From Dehalococcoidia bacterium (GTDB lineage Bacteria > Chloroflexota > Dehalococcoidia > Dehalococcoidales > RBG-16-60-22): a stretch of 13,098 nt of DNA. This document shows positions 1 through 6,504 of this stretch, one piece after another. Below the pieces are notes generated by a model, which worked only from the letters and a program-made list of their open reading frames with translations, had not been told where the DNA came from and made no database searches. The stretch is from assembly GCA_030615655.1 (NCBI GenBank), contig JAUWYU010000027.1:1-13098 (forward strand), given 5' to 3'. Position numbers and translations under genes: made by a program. Position 1 is the stretch's first letter. Each line of letters starts with the position of its first letter.

Positions 1-21
1 GGCTCTAACCTTGAACGGCAT
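1..21 (-). CDS. Partial CDS, 5' end only (function unknown)
   Basis: Only the first seven codons are in the window: ATG at 21-19 followed by residues PFKVRA, with the reading frame open to the edge. The start is well supported because a near-perfect Shine-Dalgarno sequence lies five bases upstream. It follows CoA-transferase subunit B on the same strand with a 57-base gap and no visible promoter, so it is probably the next gene of the CoA-transferase operon. A thiolase, acyl-CoA enzyme or electron-transfer protein would fit the context, but seven residues identify no family. Confidence 0.55.
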
Positions 22-26
22 ACGTT

Positions 27-36
27 ATCACCTCCT
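27..36 (-). promoter_or_regulatory. Strong ribosome binding site of the left-edge gene
   Basis: On the minus strand this reads AGGAGGTGAT, ten matches to the anti-Shine-Dalgarno end of 16S rRNA, with a 5-nt spacer to the ATG at 21-19. It fixes the start of a gene of which only 21 bases are visible, and it is the strongest ribosome binding site in the window. Confidence 0.75.
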
Positions 37-78
37 ATATTTTACTCAGAGACCTGGGGGCAGACTTAACAGAGTATT

Positions 79-765
79 CTAAAACTGAATCTCCATCAGG
101 TCCGGGCTGACGATTAGCTTGGGCTCGGTTACCGACTGAATGTCCTTGGCAGTCAGGCCGGCCGCTACCTCTTGCAGCACCAGTCCCTCCGGAGTCACCT
201 CAATAACGGCCAGGTCGGTGACGATGAGCTTTACCACCCCCCTGGCTGTAAGGGGATAGGTGCATTCTTTCACAATCTTGTACTCGCCGTCATTGGTTAC
301 GTGTATCATGGCGACAATGACTTTCTTGGCGCCGACCGCCAGGTCCATGGAGCCGCCTATGTTGCCGATATTATCCGGTAACCCCCGACTCGGGTTCTGC
401 CACCCCGCCAGGTCACCGTTCTCCGAGACCTGCAGAGCACCCAGAACAGCCGTATCCATGTAGCCGCCCCGAATCATGGCGAATGACTCGCATTCGGAGA
501 AATAGCAGCTTCCCGGCAGCTCGGTTACCGGCTGGCAGCTGGCATTGATGAGGTCCTGCTCAACCTCCCCCTGTGCCGCCAGTGGACCGGTATTGAGCAT
601 GCCGATCTCCGCCTGCAATATGATGTCCCGGCCCTCAATCCAGTCGGAGACCAGGGTAGGTATGCCGATGCCCAGATTAACACATGTTCCGTCTTCCAGT
701 TCATTAGCCACCCGCAGCGCCATCAACTCCCTGGATAGTCCCTTAAATTTTTTGGCCGTATTCAA
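79..765 (-). CDS. 3-oxoacid/acyl-CoA transferase, subunit B
   Basis: Beta subunit of a class I CoA-transferase, which moves CoA between an acyl-CoA and a carboxylic acid (for example acetoacetate, butyrate or acetate) through a glutamyl-CoA intermediate. The 228 residues match the AtoA/ScoB family, usually about 217. The NLGIGIPT motif is at 30-37. QAEIGMLNTG at 51-60 aligns with the family's QSENG segment and places the catalytic glutamate at E53. The segments GALQVSENGDLAGW and GAKKVIVAM are also typical. The start is TTG, not ATG: an AGGAG about 10 nt upstream supports it, and the family N-terminus fits. The gene lies 24 nt after subunit A, so the two are translated together as a heteromer. 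The physiological substrate cannot be read from sequence. Confidence 0.93.
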   Translation of the reverse strand: MNTAKKFKGLSRELMALRVANELEDGTCVNLGIGIPTLVSDWIEGRDIILQAEIGMLNTGPLAAQGEVEQDLINASCQPVTELPGSCYFSECESFAMIRGGYMDTAVLGALQVSENGDLAGWQNPSRGLPDNIGNIGGSMDLAVGAKKVIVAMIHVTNDGEYKIVKECTYPLTARGVVKLIVTDLAVIEVTPEGLVLQEVAAGLTAKDIQSVTEPKLIVSPDLMEIQF

Positions 766-789
766 TGTATTGGTTCTCCTCTACAGATA

Positions 790-1491
790 TCAGTCAATAG
801 TCGGGAAGTAATCGGGCCTGTCCACCTTTACTACTCTCTGGACATAGACACCCGGTACATGCACCATATCCCCATTAATCTCGCCGGGTTCCACCAGACT
901 CTCCACGGCAGCAATGGCAATTTTGGCTGATGCCGCCATCTCAGGATTATAGTTCCGTGCCGTCATATGGCAGACGAGATTGCCCATACGGTCACCCTTA
1001 TAGGCATACACAAAGGCATAATCAGGCTGGAGAGCCAGCTCCAGGAGATACTCCCGGTCGCCAAAGACTCTCTTTTCCTTCCCCGTCTCAACAACAGTCC
1101 CCACACCGATGGGAGTATAAAAGGCGGCAATACCGGCCCCGGCCGCCCTCAATTTCTCAATAAATGTACCCATTGGATACACTACCATCTCAAGCTTACC
1201 GGCGCGGGCTGCCTGCTCGGTTGGAGAATCGGCTCCCCGACTCGCCGAACGGTAGAAGGGATAGTTGCAAATGGCCCTCTTTACCTGTTTATTGATAACC
1301 AGCTGGTTAATATCCTCATTCCCCGGTCCCATCTGCATACAGATTACGGTCAGGTCTTTAGCCCCCTGCCTGGCCAGAGCCTGGATAAGGGGAATAGGTG
1401 TCCCAGCCGTAAAGAAACCTGATATAGCAATGGAAGCTCCGTCGGGAATATCGGCTACGGCCTCATCTACACCGGGGTAAACTTTGTCCAA
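790..1491 (-). CDS. 3-oxoacid/acyl-CoA transferase, subunit A
   Basis: Alpha subunit of the same class I CoA-transferase, homologous to AtoD/ScoA/GctA. The 233 residues are near the family length. Visible landmarks are the N-terminal DGASIAISGFFTAGTP glycine-rich segment (residues 18-33), the GTFIEKLRAAGAGIAAFYTP stretch and IGVGTVVETGKE, all characteristic of the alpha subunit CoA-binding region, and LVCHMTARNYNP near 175, matching NLTYQLSARNFNP of E. coli AtoD. The start is TTG with AGGAGG eight bases upstream; no ATG lies nearby. The gene starts 18 nt after the PAS-STAS gene and ends 24 nt before subunit B, so all three are probably co-transcribed. Acetate/acetoacetate-type specificity is the default inference only. 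Confidence 0.93.
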   Translation of the reverse strand: MDKVYPGVDEAVADIPDGASIAISGFFTAGTPIPLIQALARQGAKDLTVICMQMGPGNEDINQLVINKQVKRAICNYPFYRSASRGADSPTEQAARAGKLEMVVYPMGTFIEKLRAAGAGIAAFYTPIGVGTVVETGKEKRVFGDREYLLELALQPDYAFVYAYKGDRMGNLVCHMTARNYNPEMAASAKIAIAAVESLVEPGEINGDMVHVPGVYVQRVVKVDRPDYFPTID

Positions 1492-1509
1492 GATTAGTTC
1501 CTCCTGGGT

Positions 1510-2328
1510 CTAGGCCTTCTTGTGGATTTCATAACCGATCATTTTTAACGCTTCTTCCAGGGCAAGCTCCATGCAGCTAAAAGACTTCACCGAGCTAAGG
1601 TCCGCCATCAGCGGTTCCATGGCCCGGGCCAGACCTGTCTGCATACCGGCAATAACACAGCTTGCCCCCAGCAAACGGACCGTACGTATCGTCTTGGTCA
1701 ACTCACTGGCGACCTCATTATCATCCACCACGGCTGGGGACAGGTCCAGCAGGATAACCCGGGTCTTGATACCCCCGACATGGTCAAGCAAATTTTTGGT
1801 AATATCCTCAAAACGGTCAACATCAAGATGTCCGACGACTGCCATAACCGACAGCCCGGGATAAAGTTCAAATACCGGAGCTGCCTGAGCCTTCCATTTG
1901 TCAAGCTTGGCTTCCAGCTCATCAACACGAGCCTTGACTTCCGCCTCTGCCCCACCCCAGGGCCGATATCTGGCAAAGTAACCGACACCACCTATATACT
2001 TACCAGCGCTATCCTTAAGATGGGACGCCGAAATACGCACCAGAACTCGCTTGCCTGACTTCGTCTTGATTTTAGATTCATGGTCATGAACCGTCCCTCC
2101 ACCCTCGTACAGCCTGCGGTTTGTCTCCTTGGCGGCCTCCAGGGTCTCGTAGACTTCAACGATGCTCTCGCCAATAAGCTCGTTCATCTCGCGCTCCGTA
2201 AGCTTGCAGGCTTCTTTATTGGCGAATTTAATTATCCCTTCGGCGTTAATAGCCAGAATAGCATCAGGGCAACCATTAAGTAAGGCCTCCAGGTGCCCTC
2301 CATGGTGGGTTGACAATTGTTTTTCCAT
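1510..2328 (-). CDS. PAS-STAS domain regulator (RsbR-like)
   Basis: A 272-residue cytoplasmic signalling protein. Residues about 12-125 are a PAS domain with a PAC-like end (NGCPDAILAINAEGIIKFAN, then SGKRVLVRISASHLKD and GGVGYFARYR). A charged helical linker follows (about 127-150), then a STAS domain (about 152-265) with the RsbR/RsbS-type core RVILLDLSPAVVDDNEVA at 190-207. In RsbR the residue after the conserved Asp of this core is a Thr phosphorylated by the RsbT kinase; here an ungapped alignment puts Asn204 there, and Ala near 236 at the second site. It therefore looks non-phosphorylatable and may act as a ligand-sensing scaffold. The ATG at 2328 has a purine-rich GGGAGGGAGAG upstream. 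It is first in the CoA-transferase operon, 18 nt before subunit A. Confidence 0.85.
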   Translation of the reverse strand: MEKQLSTHHGGHLEALLNGCPDAILAINAEGIIKFANKEACKLTEREMNELIGESIVEVYETLEAAKETNRRLYEGGGTVHDHESKIKTKSGKRVLVRISASHLKDSAGKYIGGVGYFARYRPWGGAEAEVKARVDELEAKLDKWKAQAAPVFELYPGLSVMAVVGHLDVDRFEDITKNLLDHVGGIKTRVILLDLSPAVVDDNEVASELTKTIRTVRLLGASCVIAGMQTGLARAMEPLMADLSSVKSFSCMELALEEALKMIGYEIHKKA

Positions 2329-2365
2329 TTTACTCTCCCTCCCTTTATGCCGTACCTGTATTAAA

Positions 2366-2395
2366 AGTATATCTACAACAGGTAAAATTTGTCAA
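2366..2395 (-). promoter_or_regulatory. Sigma70-like promoter of the PAS-STAS/CoA-transferase operon
   Basis: On the minus strand TTGACA (2395-2390) is followed after 18 nt by TATACT (2371-2366). Transcription would start near 2359, leaving a leader of about 30 nt before the ATG at 2328. The hexamers match the consensus 6/6 and 5/6. It is divergent from the promoter of the next gene, with the -35 elements 26 nt apart. Confidence 0.65.
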
Positions 2396-2421
2396 AGACG
2401 GCAGTAGTCCGGCGAAACCAA

Positions 2422-2450
2422 TTGTAAAATAATACGCTATCTTCTATTAT
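2422..2450 (+). promoter_or_regulatory. Promoter of the MBL hydrolase operon
   Basis: TTGTAA (2422-2427), a 17-nt spacer and TATTAT (2445-2450) give a reasonable sigma70-like promoter with a start near 2457. The leader to the ATG at 2469 is only about 12 nt and contains no good Shine-Dalgarno, so this gene may be translated from a nearly leaderless message. Confidence 0.5.
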
Positions 2451-2468
2451 AGATATAGTTACATCCGG

Positions 2469-3257
2469 ATGAGTAATCACAAGACTTCAGAAAATACGAT
2501 AACCTTCCTGGGAACGGCTGGCGCCCGGTTTATGGTAAGCCGACAGTTAGCGGCCTCGGGCGGCTTATGGCTGAACCTGGCCGGTACCGAAATACTTATT
2601 GACCCCGGTCCGGGTAGCATTGTTCAATCCACCAGGAGAAAGTTTAAAGCGGAGAAGCTGAGCGCCATCATCCTGTCCCACCGCCACCTGGACCACTCGG
2701 CCGATGTCAACGTTATGGTTGAAGCCATGACCAATGGCGGTTTCAACCGGCACGGCCGGTTATACACTCCCGCCGATGCCCTGGGTACCGAACCGGTTAT
2801 CTTCTCATATCTGAGAAGTTACATGGAAGGCGTCACCATCTTAGAGGAAGGAAAGTCATACACAATAGAAAATGTTTCCTTCACGACCCCGGTCAGGCAC
2901 ATACACCCGGTGGAGACCTATGGCATGGTTTTCCAATCATCCGGGCATACTTTCGCCTATATTGCCGATACACGCTATTTCGACAGCCTGCACCGGAGCT
3001 ATAACAGTGAGCTACTGATTCTAAACACGGTGCTTACGGAGCCAAGACCGCCTATCGACCACCTGTCGATACCGGATGCCGGGTCTATCATAAAGGAGAT
3101 AAAACCCAGGGTAGCCATTTTAACCCATTTTGGTATGCATGTATGGCAGGCAAAACCATGGCAAATAGCCGAGGAGCTATCTCAACAGACCGGAGTCAGA
3201 GTAATCGCCGCCCGGGACGGCATGAAATTCGACCTCGCTCAACTGGACGATAATTAG
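2469..3257 (+). CDS. MBL-fold metallo-hydrolase (RNase Z-like)
   Basis: A 262-residue, apparently cytoplasmic metallo-beta-lactamase-fold protein. It opens with the strand-glycine motif FLGTAGARF (13-21) and IDPGPGS (44-50). The metal-binding motif HRHLDH is at 71-76 (H71, H73, D75, H76). Further ligand candidates are H144 or H146 in RHIHPVET, D167 in IADTRYF, H198 in DHLS and H220 in LTHFGMH. This arrangement resembles the RNase Z/arylsulfatase branch of the fold more than beta-lactamases. The substrate cannot be determined: phosphodiester, phosphorylated metabolite and RNA are all possible. There is no signal peptide. It is the first gene of a three-gene plus-strand cluster, 31 nt before the next gene, and is divergent from the CoA-transferase operon. 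The start lacks a clear ribosome binding site. Confidence 0.88.
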   Translation: MSNHKTSENTITFLGTAGARFMVSRQLAASGGLWLNLAGTEILIDPGPGSIVQSTRRKFKAEKLSAIILSHRHLDHSADVNVMVEAMTNGGFNRHGRLYTPADALGTEPVIFSYLRSYMEGVTILEEGKSYTIENVSFTTPVRHIHPVETYGMVFQSSGHTFAYIADTRYFDSLHRSYNSELLILNTVLTEPRPPIDHLSIPDAGSIIKEIKPRVAILTHFGMHVWQAKPWQIAEELSQQTGVRVIAARDGMKFDLAQLDDN

Positions 3258-3288
3258 ACAACCACTTTACCTGGAGGAAGCCGGCATC

Positions 3289-3666
3289 ATGAATTATCCA
3301 CGCCTCAAAATATGGTTCATTGTAACCCTCACTTTAGCCGTCATTGCTGTAGTTATCCGTGCTATCTGGCAGATAGTTGTCATCCCTACACCCGGGACCA
3401 TGCTCATTTTCATACCGCTTATTTTGGCTCTTCTGGGAACAGGCGTCTTTCTTGCCCACCTCGTCTTTAACCCGCAGAAGATTAAAAGCCTGCCTGTTTT
3501 ACTGGGGATAACCATGGCGATTACGGCGGGGTTGTTTGCCGGCGTTACCCACTATGTTCGCTTTATTATCTCGCCCGAAGCCGAACATGTCCTTTGTAAA
3601 ATAATCAGCAGCCTGATCATTCTTGCCAGCGCCAGCACCTATGCTATAATACTGAATATTATCTGA
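3289..3666 (+). CDS. Small four-helix integral membrane protein (hypothetical)
   Basis: I do not recognise the family. The 125 residues are almost entirely hydrophobic and form four likely transmembrane helices, near residues 8-30, 37-58, 67-88 and 102-124. A short charged loop (HLVFNPQKIKS) separates helices two and three, and a second (FIISPEAEH) precedes helix four. There are no conserved catalytic-looking residues. The ATG is preceded by GGAGG at 3273-3277. It sits 31 nt after the MBL hydrolase gene and 22 nt before the metallopeptidase gene, so it is probably translated from the same message. Confidence 0.75.
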   Translation: MNYPRLKIWFIVTLTLAVIAVVIRAIWQIVVIPTPGTMLIFIPLILALLGTGVFLAHLVFNPQKIKSLPVLLGITMAITAGLFAGVTHYVRFIISPEAEHVLCKIISSLIILASASTYAIILNII

Positions 3667-3688
3667 TCACTCCGGAAAGATAGGAGCC

Positions 3689-4057
3689 ATGGACAACCAG
3701 AAGTTTGAGTGGCTCGTGGCCAAAGCCCTAGACAGCCTGCCTGATGAGTTCCACGAAAGACTGGAAAACATTGACGTGGTGGTAGCCGACCAGCCGACAC
3801 CCGAACAACTAAAGTCAGTGAGGAGAAAGCGGGGTGAAACCCTGCTTGGCCTGTATGAAGGCATACCTCTGACCAGGCGAAGCCGCCACTACGGATTGGT
3901 AATACCGGATAAGGTAACCGTTTTCCAGAAGCCCGTTGAGGCTATATGTAAAAATGATACGCAGATTATCGCCGAGATACAGCGTGTCGTCCAGCATGAA
4001 ATAGCTCATCACTTCGGCATTAGCGATGCCAGGTTGCGACAGCTAGGCAGGGACTAG
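3689..4057 (+). CDS. Zincin-like metallopeptidase family protein (PF06262 type)
   Basis: A 122-residue minimal zinc-metallopeptidase-like protein. The HExxH motif lies in QHEIAHHFGISD (102-113), with H103, E104 and H107 as the catalytic core and D113 the probable third ligand. The N-terminal part (FEWLVAKALDSLPDEFHERL, then LLGLYEGIPLTRR at 52-64) matches the layout of the family once called DUF1025/PF06262, which is about this length and has no known substrate. Translation starts at ATG 3689; an AGGAG lies only two bases upstream, too close to be ideal, but the family N-terminus fits this start. There is no signal peptide. It ends the MBL hydrolase cluster and is followed by a weak terminator-like hairpin. 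Confidence 0.88.
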   Translation: MDNQKFEWLVAKALDSLPDEFHERLENIDVVVADQPTPEQLKSVRRKRGETLLGLYEGIPLTRRSRHYGLVIPDKVTVFQKPVEAICKNDTQIIAEIQRVVQHEIAHHFGISDARLRQLGRD

Positions 4058-4061
4058 TCTA

Positions 4062-4083
4062 TAAGCAATCTGCTTACCTTTTT
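4062..4083 (+). terminator. Weak intrinsic terminator candidate
   Basis: TAAGCA (4062-4067), loop ATC, and TGCTTA (4071-4076) form a 6-bp stem followed two bases later by five T. The stem has only two G/C pairs, so it would be weak. Its place five bases after the metallopeptidase stop codon supports a role in ending the three-gene message. Confidence 0.4.
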
Positions 4084-4120
4084 ACCAGGGACTTTTTTCT
4101 CACTACACTGCCAACTATTA

Positions 4121-4142
4121 AACGCATCCTGCGTTATATAAT
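4121..4142 (+). promoter_or_regulatory. -10 element with overlapping inverted repeat, lipoprotein gene
   Basis: A perfect TATAAT lies at 4137-4142, 34 nt before the lipoprotein ATG. No good -35 is found at 16-18 nt. Instead the would-be spacer holds an inverted repeat, AACGCA-TCC-TGCGTT (4121-4135), directly abutting the -10. This could be an operator or activator site that compensates for the poor -35. Confidence 0.4.
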
Positions 4143-4176
4143 AAGGTAAGTACCTGTTTTAAGCGGGAGGTCAGTC

Positions 4177-4914
4177 ATGAGAATAAAAAGAGTAAGCAGA
4201 AATGTAGCAACACTGGTGATGGTCTTACTCCTGGTACTTATTGCCGCATGTGGACCTGCTCCGGAGAAGATTACCCCCACCCCTACACCTACGGTGGAAT
4301 TAGGCACTATTGAAATTCGTGTTACCGACCCGGGAGTAGCAGGCGTAATTAGTGCTATTGTCACCGCAGAGAATATATCGATTCATAAAGTGGGAGGCGG
4401 ATGGGTAACGATAATTCCCGGTCCAGTAACCTTCGACCTGGTGGAACTTGCTGAAACAGGAGGAGAGCAGATTCTGGGAGAAGTTAGCATAGCGACGGCA
4501 AACTTCACCGGAATACGCATGGATGTGACCTCAGTAAGCGGGAACACAACCGCTAACGTAGAATATACAGCGGAAGTCCCCAGTGGCAAGCTCAGAATCG
4601 TCGGACCATTCAATGTTGAACGTGGTGTAAAGACTATCCTGACCCTGGATTTTGATTTGACTAAATCCCTTATAATGACGGGCGCAGGCAAGTTTCTATT
4701 CAAACCTGTGCTTCATGTGAAAGTAGCACACTCAAGCCCACAAGCGACCGGCGAGGAACTTTCAATAGAGTATGAAGAAGAGGAGGAGGGAGAAGTAGAG
4801 CAAGAGGGTGAGGTAGAAGTAGAAGAAATAGAGGTAGAAGTAGAAGAAGAGGGTGAGGAGGACGAAGAGGAAACAGAAGTAGAGGAAGAGGAAACGGAGG
4901 AAGAGGAGGAATAA
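4177..4914 (+). CDS. DUF4382 lipoprotein with poly-glutamate C-terminal tail
   Basis: A 245-residue exported lipoprotein. The N-terminus has a basic start (MRIKRVSRN), a hydrophobic core and the lipobox LIAAC, predicting lipidation at C25 after signal peptidase II cleavage. A Pro/Thr spacer (ITPTPTPT, 32-39) leads into a DUF4382-type beta-rich domain (about 42-185), shown by GTIEIRVTDPG, ISIHKVGGGWVTI, FDLVELA, SGKLRIVGPFNV and LTLDFDLTKSL. The last 48 residues (198-245) contain 33 Glu and one Asp with no Lys or Arg. GGGAGG at 4165-4170 gives a good ribosome binding site. The function of DUF4382 is unknown; surface anchoring of an acidic, cation-binding tail is inferred. It has its own -10 element and converges on elp3 downstream. 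Confidence 0.88.
   Translation: MRIKRVSRNVATLVMVLLLVLIAACGPAPEKITPTPTPTVELGTIEIRVTDPGVAGVISAIVTAENISIHKVGGGWVTIIPGPVTFDLVELAETGGEQILGEVSIATANFTGIRMDVTSVSGNTTANVEYTAEVPSGKLRIVGPFNVERGVKTILTLDFDLTKSLIMTGAGKFLFKPVLHVKVAHSSPQATGEELSIEYEEEEEGEVEQEGEVEVEEIEVEVEEEGEEDEEETEVEEEETEEEEE
4810..4848 (+). repeat. 18-nt direct repeats in purine-rich tail coding region
   Basis: An identical 18-nt unit, GAGGTAGAAGTAGAAGAA, occurs at 4810-4827 and 4831-4848. A shorter GAGGGTGAGG repeat flanks it at 4804-4813 and 4849-4858. These lie inside a nearly continuous purine tract (about 4770-4912) coding for the Glu/Val tail of the lipoprotein. The 21-nt period keeps the reading frame, so gain or loss of a unit would change tail length by seven residues. 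Confidence 0.7.
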
Positions 4915-4949
4915 GCTCTAGGAAGGGAACGAAACCGAAGATTTTGACC

Positions 4950-6350
4950 CTACCGATTATTAAATTTGGGCCTCAGGGTCTTAACCATATAATCCCCCTG
5001 CGAGCTATAGCCAAACTCGGCGCGGTAGTATTCCCTGGCACCGGTTCCGCTCAGGACGACGACCTGACCCGCCTGAAACTCGTCACGGGCAACCCTCTCC
5101 GCTTCCCTGAGCAATGCTTTACCCAGTCCCTTATGCTGGGCAGCCTCTTCTCTCCGTTCGGTGATGGGGACCTCCGGGCCGAAAACATGCAGCTCCCTGA
5201 TTAATGCCAGGTTGCCGTTTGACCTCTTCTCCAGTACGGGTACGGGTTTGGACTGCACTCGCATCCGCAGCAGACCGAACAGCGTCTCTTGCTCATCCTC
5301 AAAGGACAGGAAAATTTCCTTACCGCCCGAGGCGTCATAATCCATTCTGACCATCTGAGGTTCGCCTATCTCACGGCCGGCCTGCGCCCGGTGGCCGTAC
5401 TCCCGGCATCGGATGCACCGGCACTCAATAGCGTCCCGCCTCATTCTCTCCCTGACGATATCCCGGAGTGAGTCCTTAAGACCGGCAACGATATATTTGG
5501 ACGGAATATCACGCAGAACCCTTGAAATCCTGACATACTTGGGCACGATTGACTTAATCCCGATTGTCAGGTTGACCATCGTTTCATCATCGTAAGGCTG
5601 GTAGCGTCCTTCCTGATACCACTTCTCCAGCTCGGTTCCCTCTACAACCATGGTCGGATACAGCTTCAGACCGTCAGGTTTAAAGCTGTCATTATTCCAG
5701 AGCATCCTGGACAACTCTAAATCCATCTCCGGGGTAGAGCCGGGTAGTCCCGGCATCCAGTGGTAATAAACCTTGAAGCCATGCTCCCTGAGTAAAGTGG
5801 TGGCCTGAACCACGTCCTCCACCCGGTGTCCCCTCCTCACCAGCCGGTAGACATCGTCACTCAAGGTTTGCACCCCGAGCTCTACCCGTGTGGTGCCGAA
5901 CTCCAGCATCCGGTCTATCTCCTCCTGCCGGCACCAGTCCGGCCTGGTCTCAATACACAATCCGGTGCAGCGGTGCCCGGCCGTTTCGTTAAGTCGCTTG
6001 GCTTCTTCCAGCGTTGCCGACACCACGTCGTTGAGGCCGTCGTAGCAATCTTTGATAAACCCGTATTGATAATCGACGGGATGAGCCAGAAAAGTGCCGC
6101 CCATGATTATCAGCTCAATCTTATCAGTAGGGTGTCCCATCTCGGTGAATATCCTCAACCTCAAGGCCACCTGCTGCCTGGCGTCATAATCGCATGTTTT
6201 GGCACGGAGCACCGCCGGTGACTCCGGGGTATAGCTCTGCGGCGCATCGGGGTAAGTCGGACAGTACAGGCACTGCCCGGGGCAGTTCATGGGCTTGGTC
6301 ATAACCGCCAGCGGGGTAACTCCGGATATGGTTCTTGCAAATTTCCTCAT
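4950..6350 (-). CDS. elp3: Elp3 family tRNA uridine-34 modification enzyme (radical SAM/GNAT)
   Basis: A 466-residue bacterial Elp3. In eukaryotes Elp3 is the catalytic subunit of Elongator and starts formation of 5-carboxymethyl-uridine at wobble position 34 from acetyl-CoA by radical SAM chemistry. The radical SAM cluster motif is C23-x3-C27-x2-C30, with the Elp3 signatures PTYPDAPQSYTPESPA (31-46), IIMGGTFLAHP (81-91), CIETRPDWC (132-140) and GLKLYPTMVVEGTELE. A cysteine cluster ECRCIRCREYGH lies at 309-320. The C-terminal GNAT domain (about 355-466) has the acetyl-CoA motif QHKGLG (405-410) and YYR at 441-443. It lacks the roughly 80-residue N-terminal extension of eukaryotic Elp3. The ATG at 6350 begins right at conserved sequence (RTISGVTPLAVMTKP). 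It is divergent from a Trm9-like methyltransferase. Confidence 0.95.
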   Translation of the reverse strand: MRKFARTISGVTPLAVMTKPMNCPGQCLYCPTYPDAPQSYTPESPAVLRAKTCDYDARQQVALRLRIFTEMGHPTDKIELIIMGGTFLAHPVDYQYGFIKDCYDGLNDVVSATLEEAKRLNETAGHRCTGLCIETRPDWCRQEEIDRMLEFGTTRVELGVQTLSDDVYRLVRRGHRVEDVVQATTLLREHGFKVYYHWMPGLPGSTPEMDLELSRMLWNNDSFKPDGLKLYPTMVVEGTELEKWYQEGRYQPYDDETMVNLTIGIKSIVPKYVRISRVLRDIPSKYIVAGLKDSLRDIVRERMRRDAIECRCIRCREYGHRAQAGREIGEPQMVRMDYDASGGKEIFLSFEDEQETLFGLLRMRVQSKPVPVLEKRSNGNLALIRELHVFGPEVPITERREEAAQHKGLGKALLREAERVARDEFQAGQVVVLSGTGAREYYRAEFGYSSQGDYMVKTLRPKFNNR

Positions 6351-6380
6351 CTTACCCTTACTATTAGAGTAGTCGTTTTA

Positions 6381-6407
6381 AGTTTAGCAGATTTCAGCTT
6401 ATGTCAA
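6381..6407 (-). promoter_or_regulatory. Possible elp3 promoter
   Basis: On the minus strand a perfect TTGACA (6407-6402) is followed by TAAACT (6386-6381), but the spacer is only 15 nt, shorter than optimal. The -35 is good and the position, 31 nt before the ATG, is right; the -10 choice is uncertain. Confidence 0.4.
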
Positions 6408-6432
6408 CAATCAAAGCACGTTGTAACGGGAG

Positions 6433-6503
6433 TTCAAGAGGGGCGAAGCCCCTCCTGAAAAACTATCCCCTTCCCCTTGAGGGGAAGGGGATTAAGGGGA
6501 TAG
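6433..6503. repeat. REP-like double hairpin element
   Basis: Two adjacent inverted repeats lie between elp3 and the methyltransferase gene. The first is TTCA-A-GAGGGGC, loop GAA, GCCCCTC-C-TGAA (6433-6459): a 7-bp G/C-rich stem extended by 4 bp past one mismatch. The second is CCCCTTCCCC (6467-6476), loop TTGA, GGGGAAGGGG (6481-6490): a perfect 10-bp stem. CTATCCCC (6463-6470) can alternatively pair with GGGGATAG (6496-6503). No T-run follows, so it is not a standard terminator. The form suggests a dispersed repetitive extragenic palindrome, but other copies must be sought outside this window. Confidence 0.65.
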
Positions 6504-6504
6504 G

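Noticed and set aside
967..1422. 151-codon plus-strand open frame opposite CoA-transferase subunit A
   Set aside because: It is a shadow of a conserved gene on the other strand, with no ribosome binding site or domain signature.
6438..6490. Bidirectional intrinsic terminator between elp3 and the methyltransferase gene
   Set aside because: The hairpins are strong but no T-run follows on either strand, and both flanking genes are transcribed away from this region, so there is no message to terminate.
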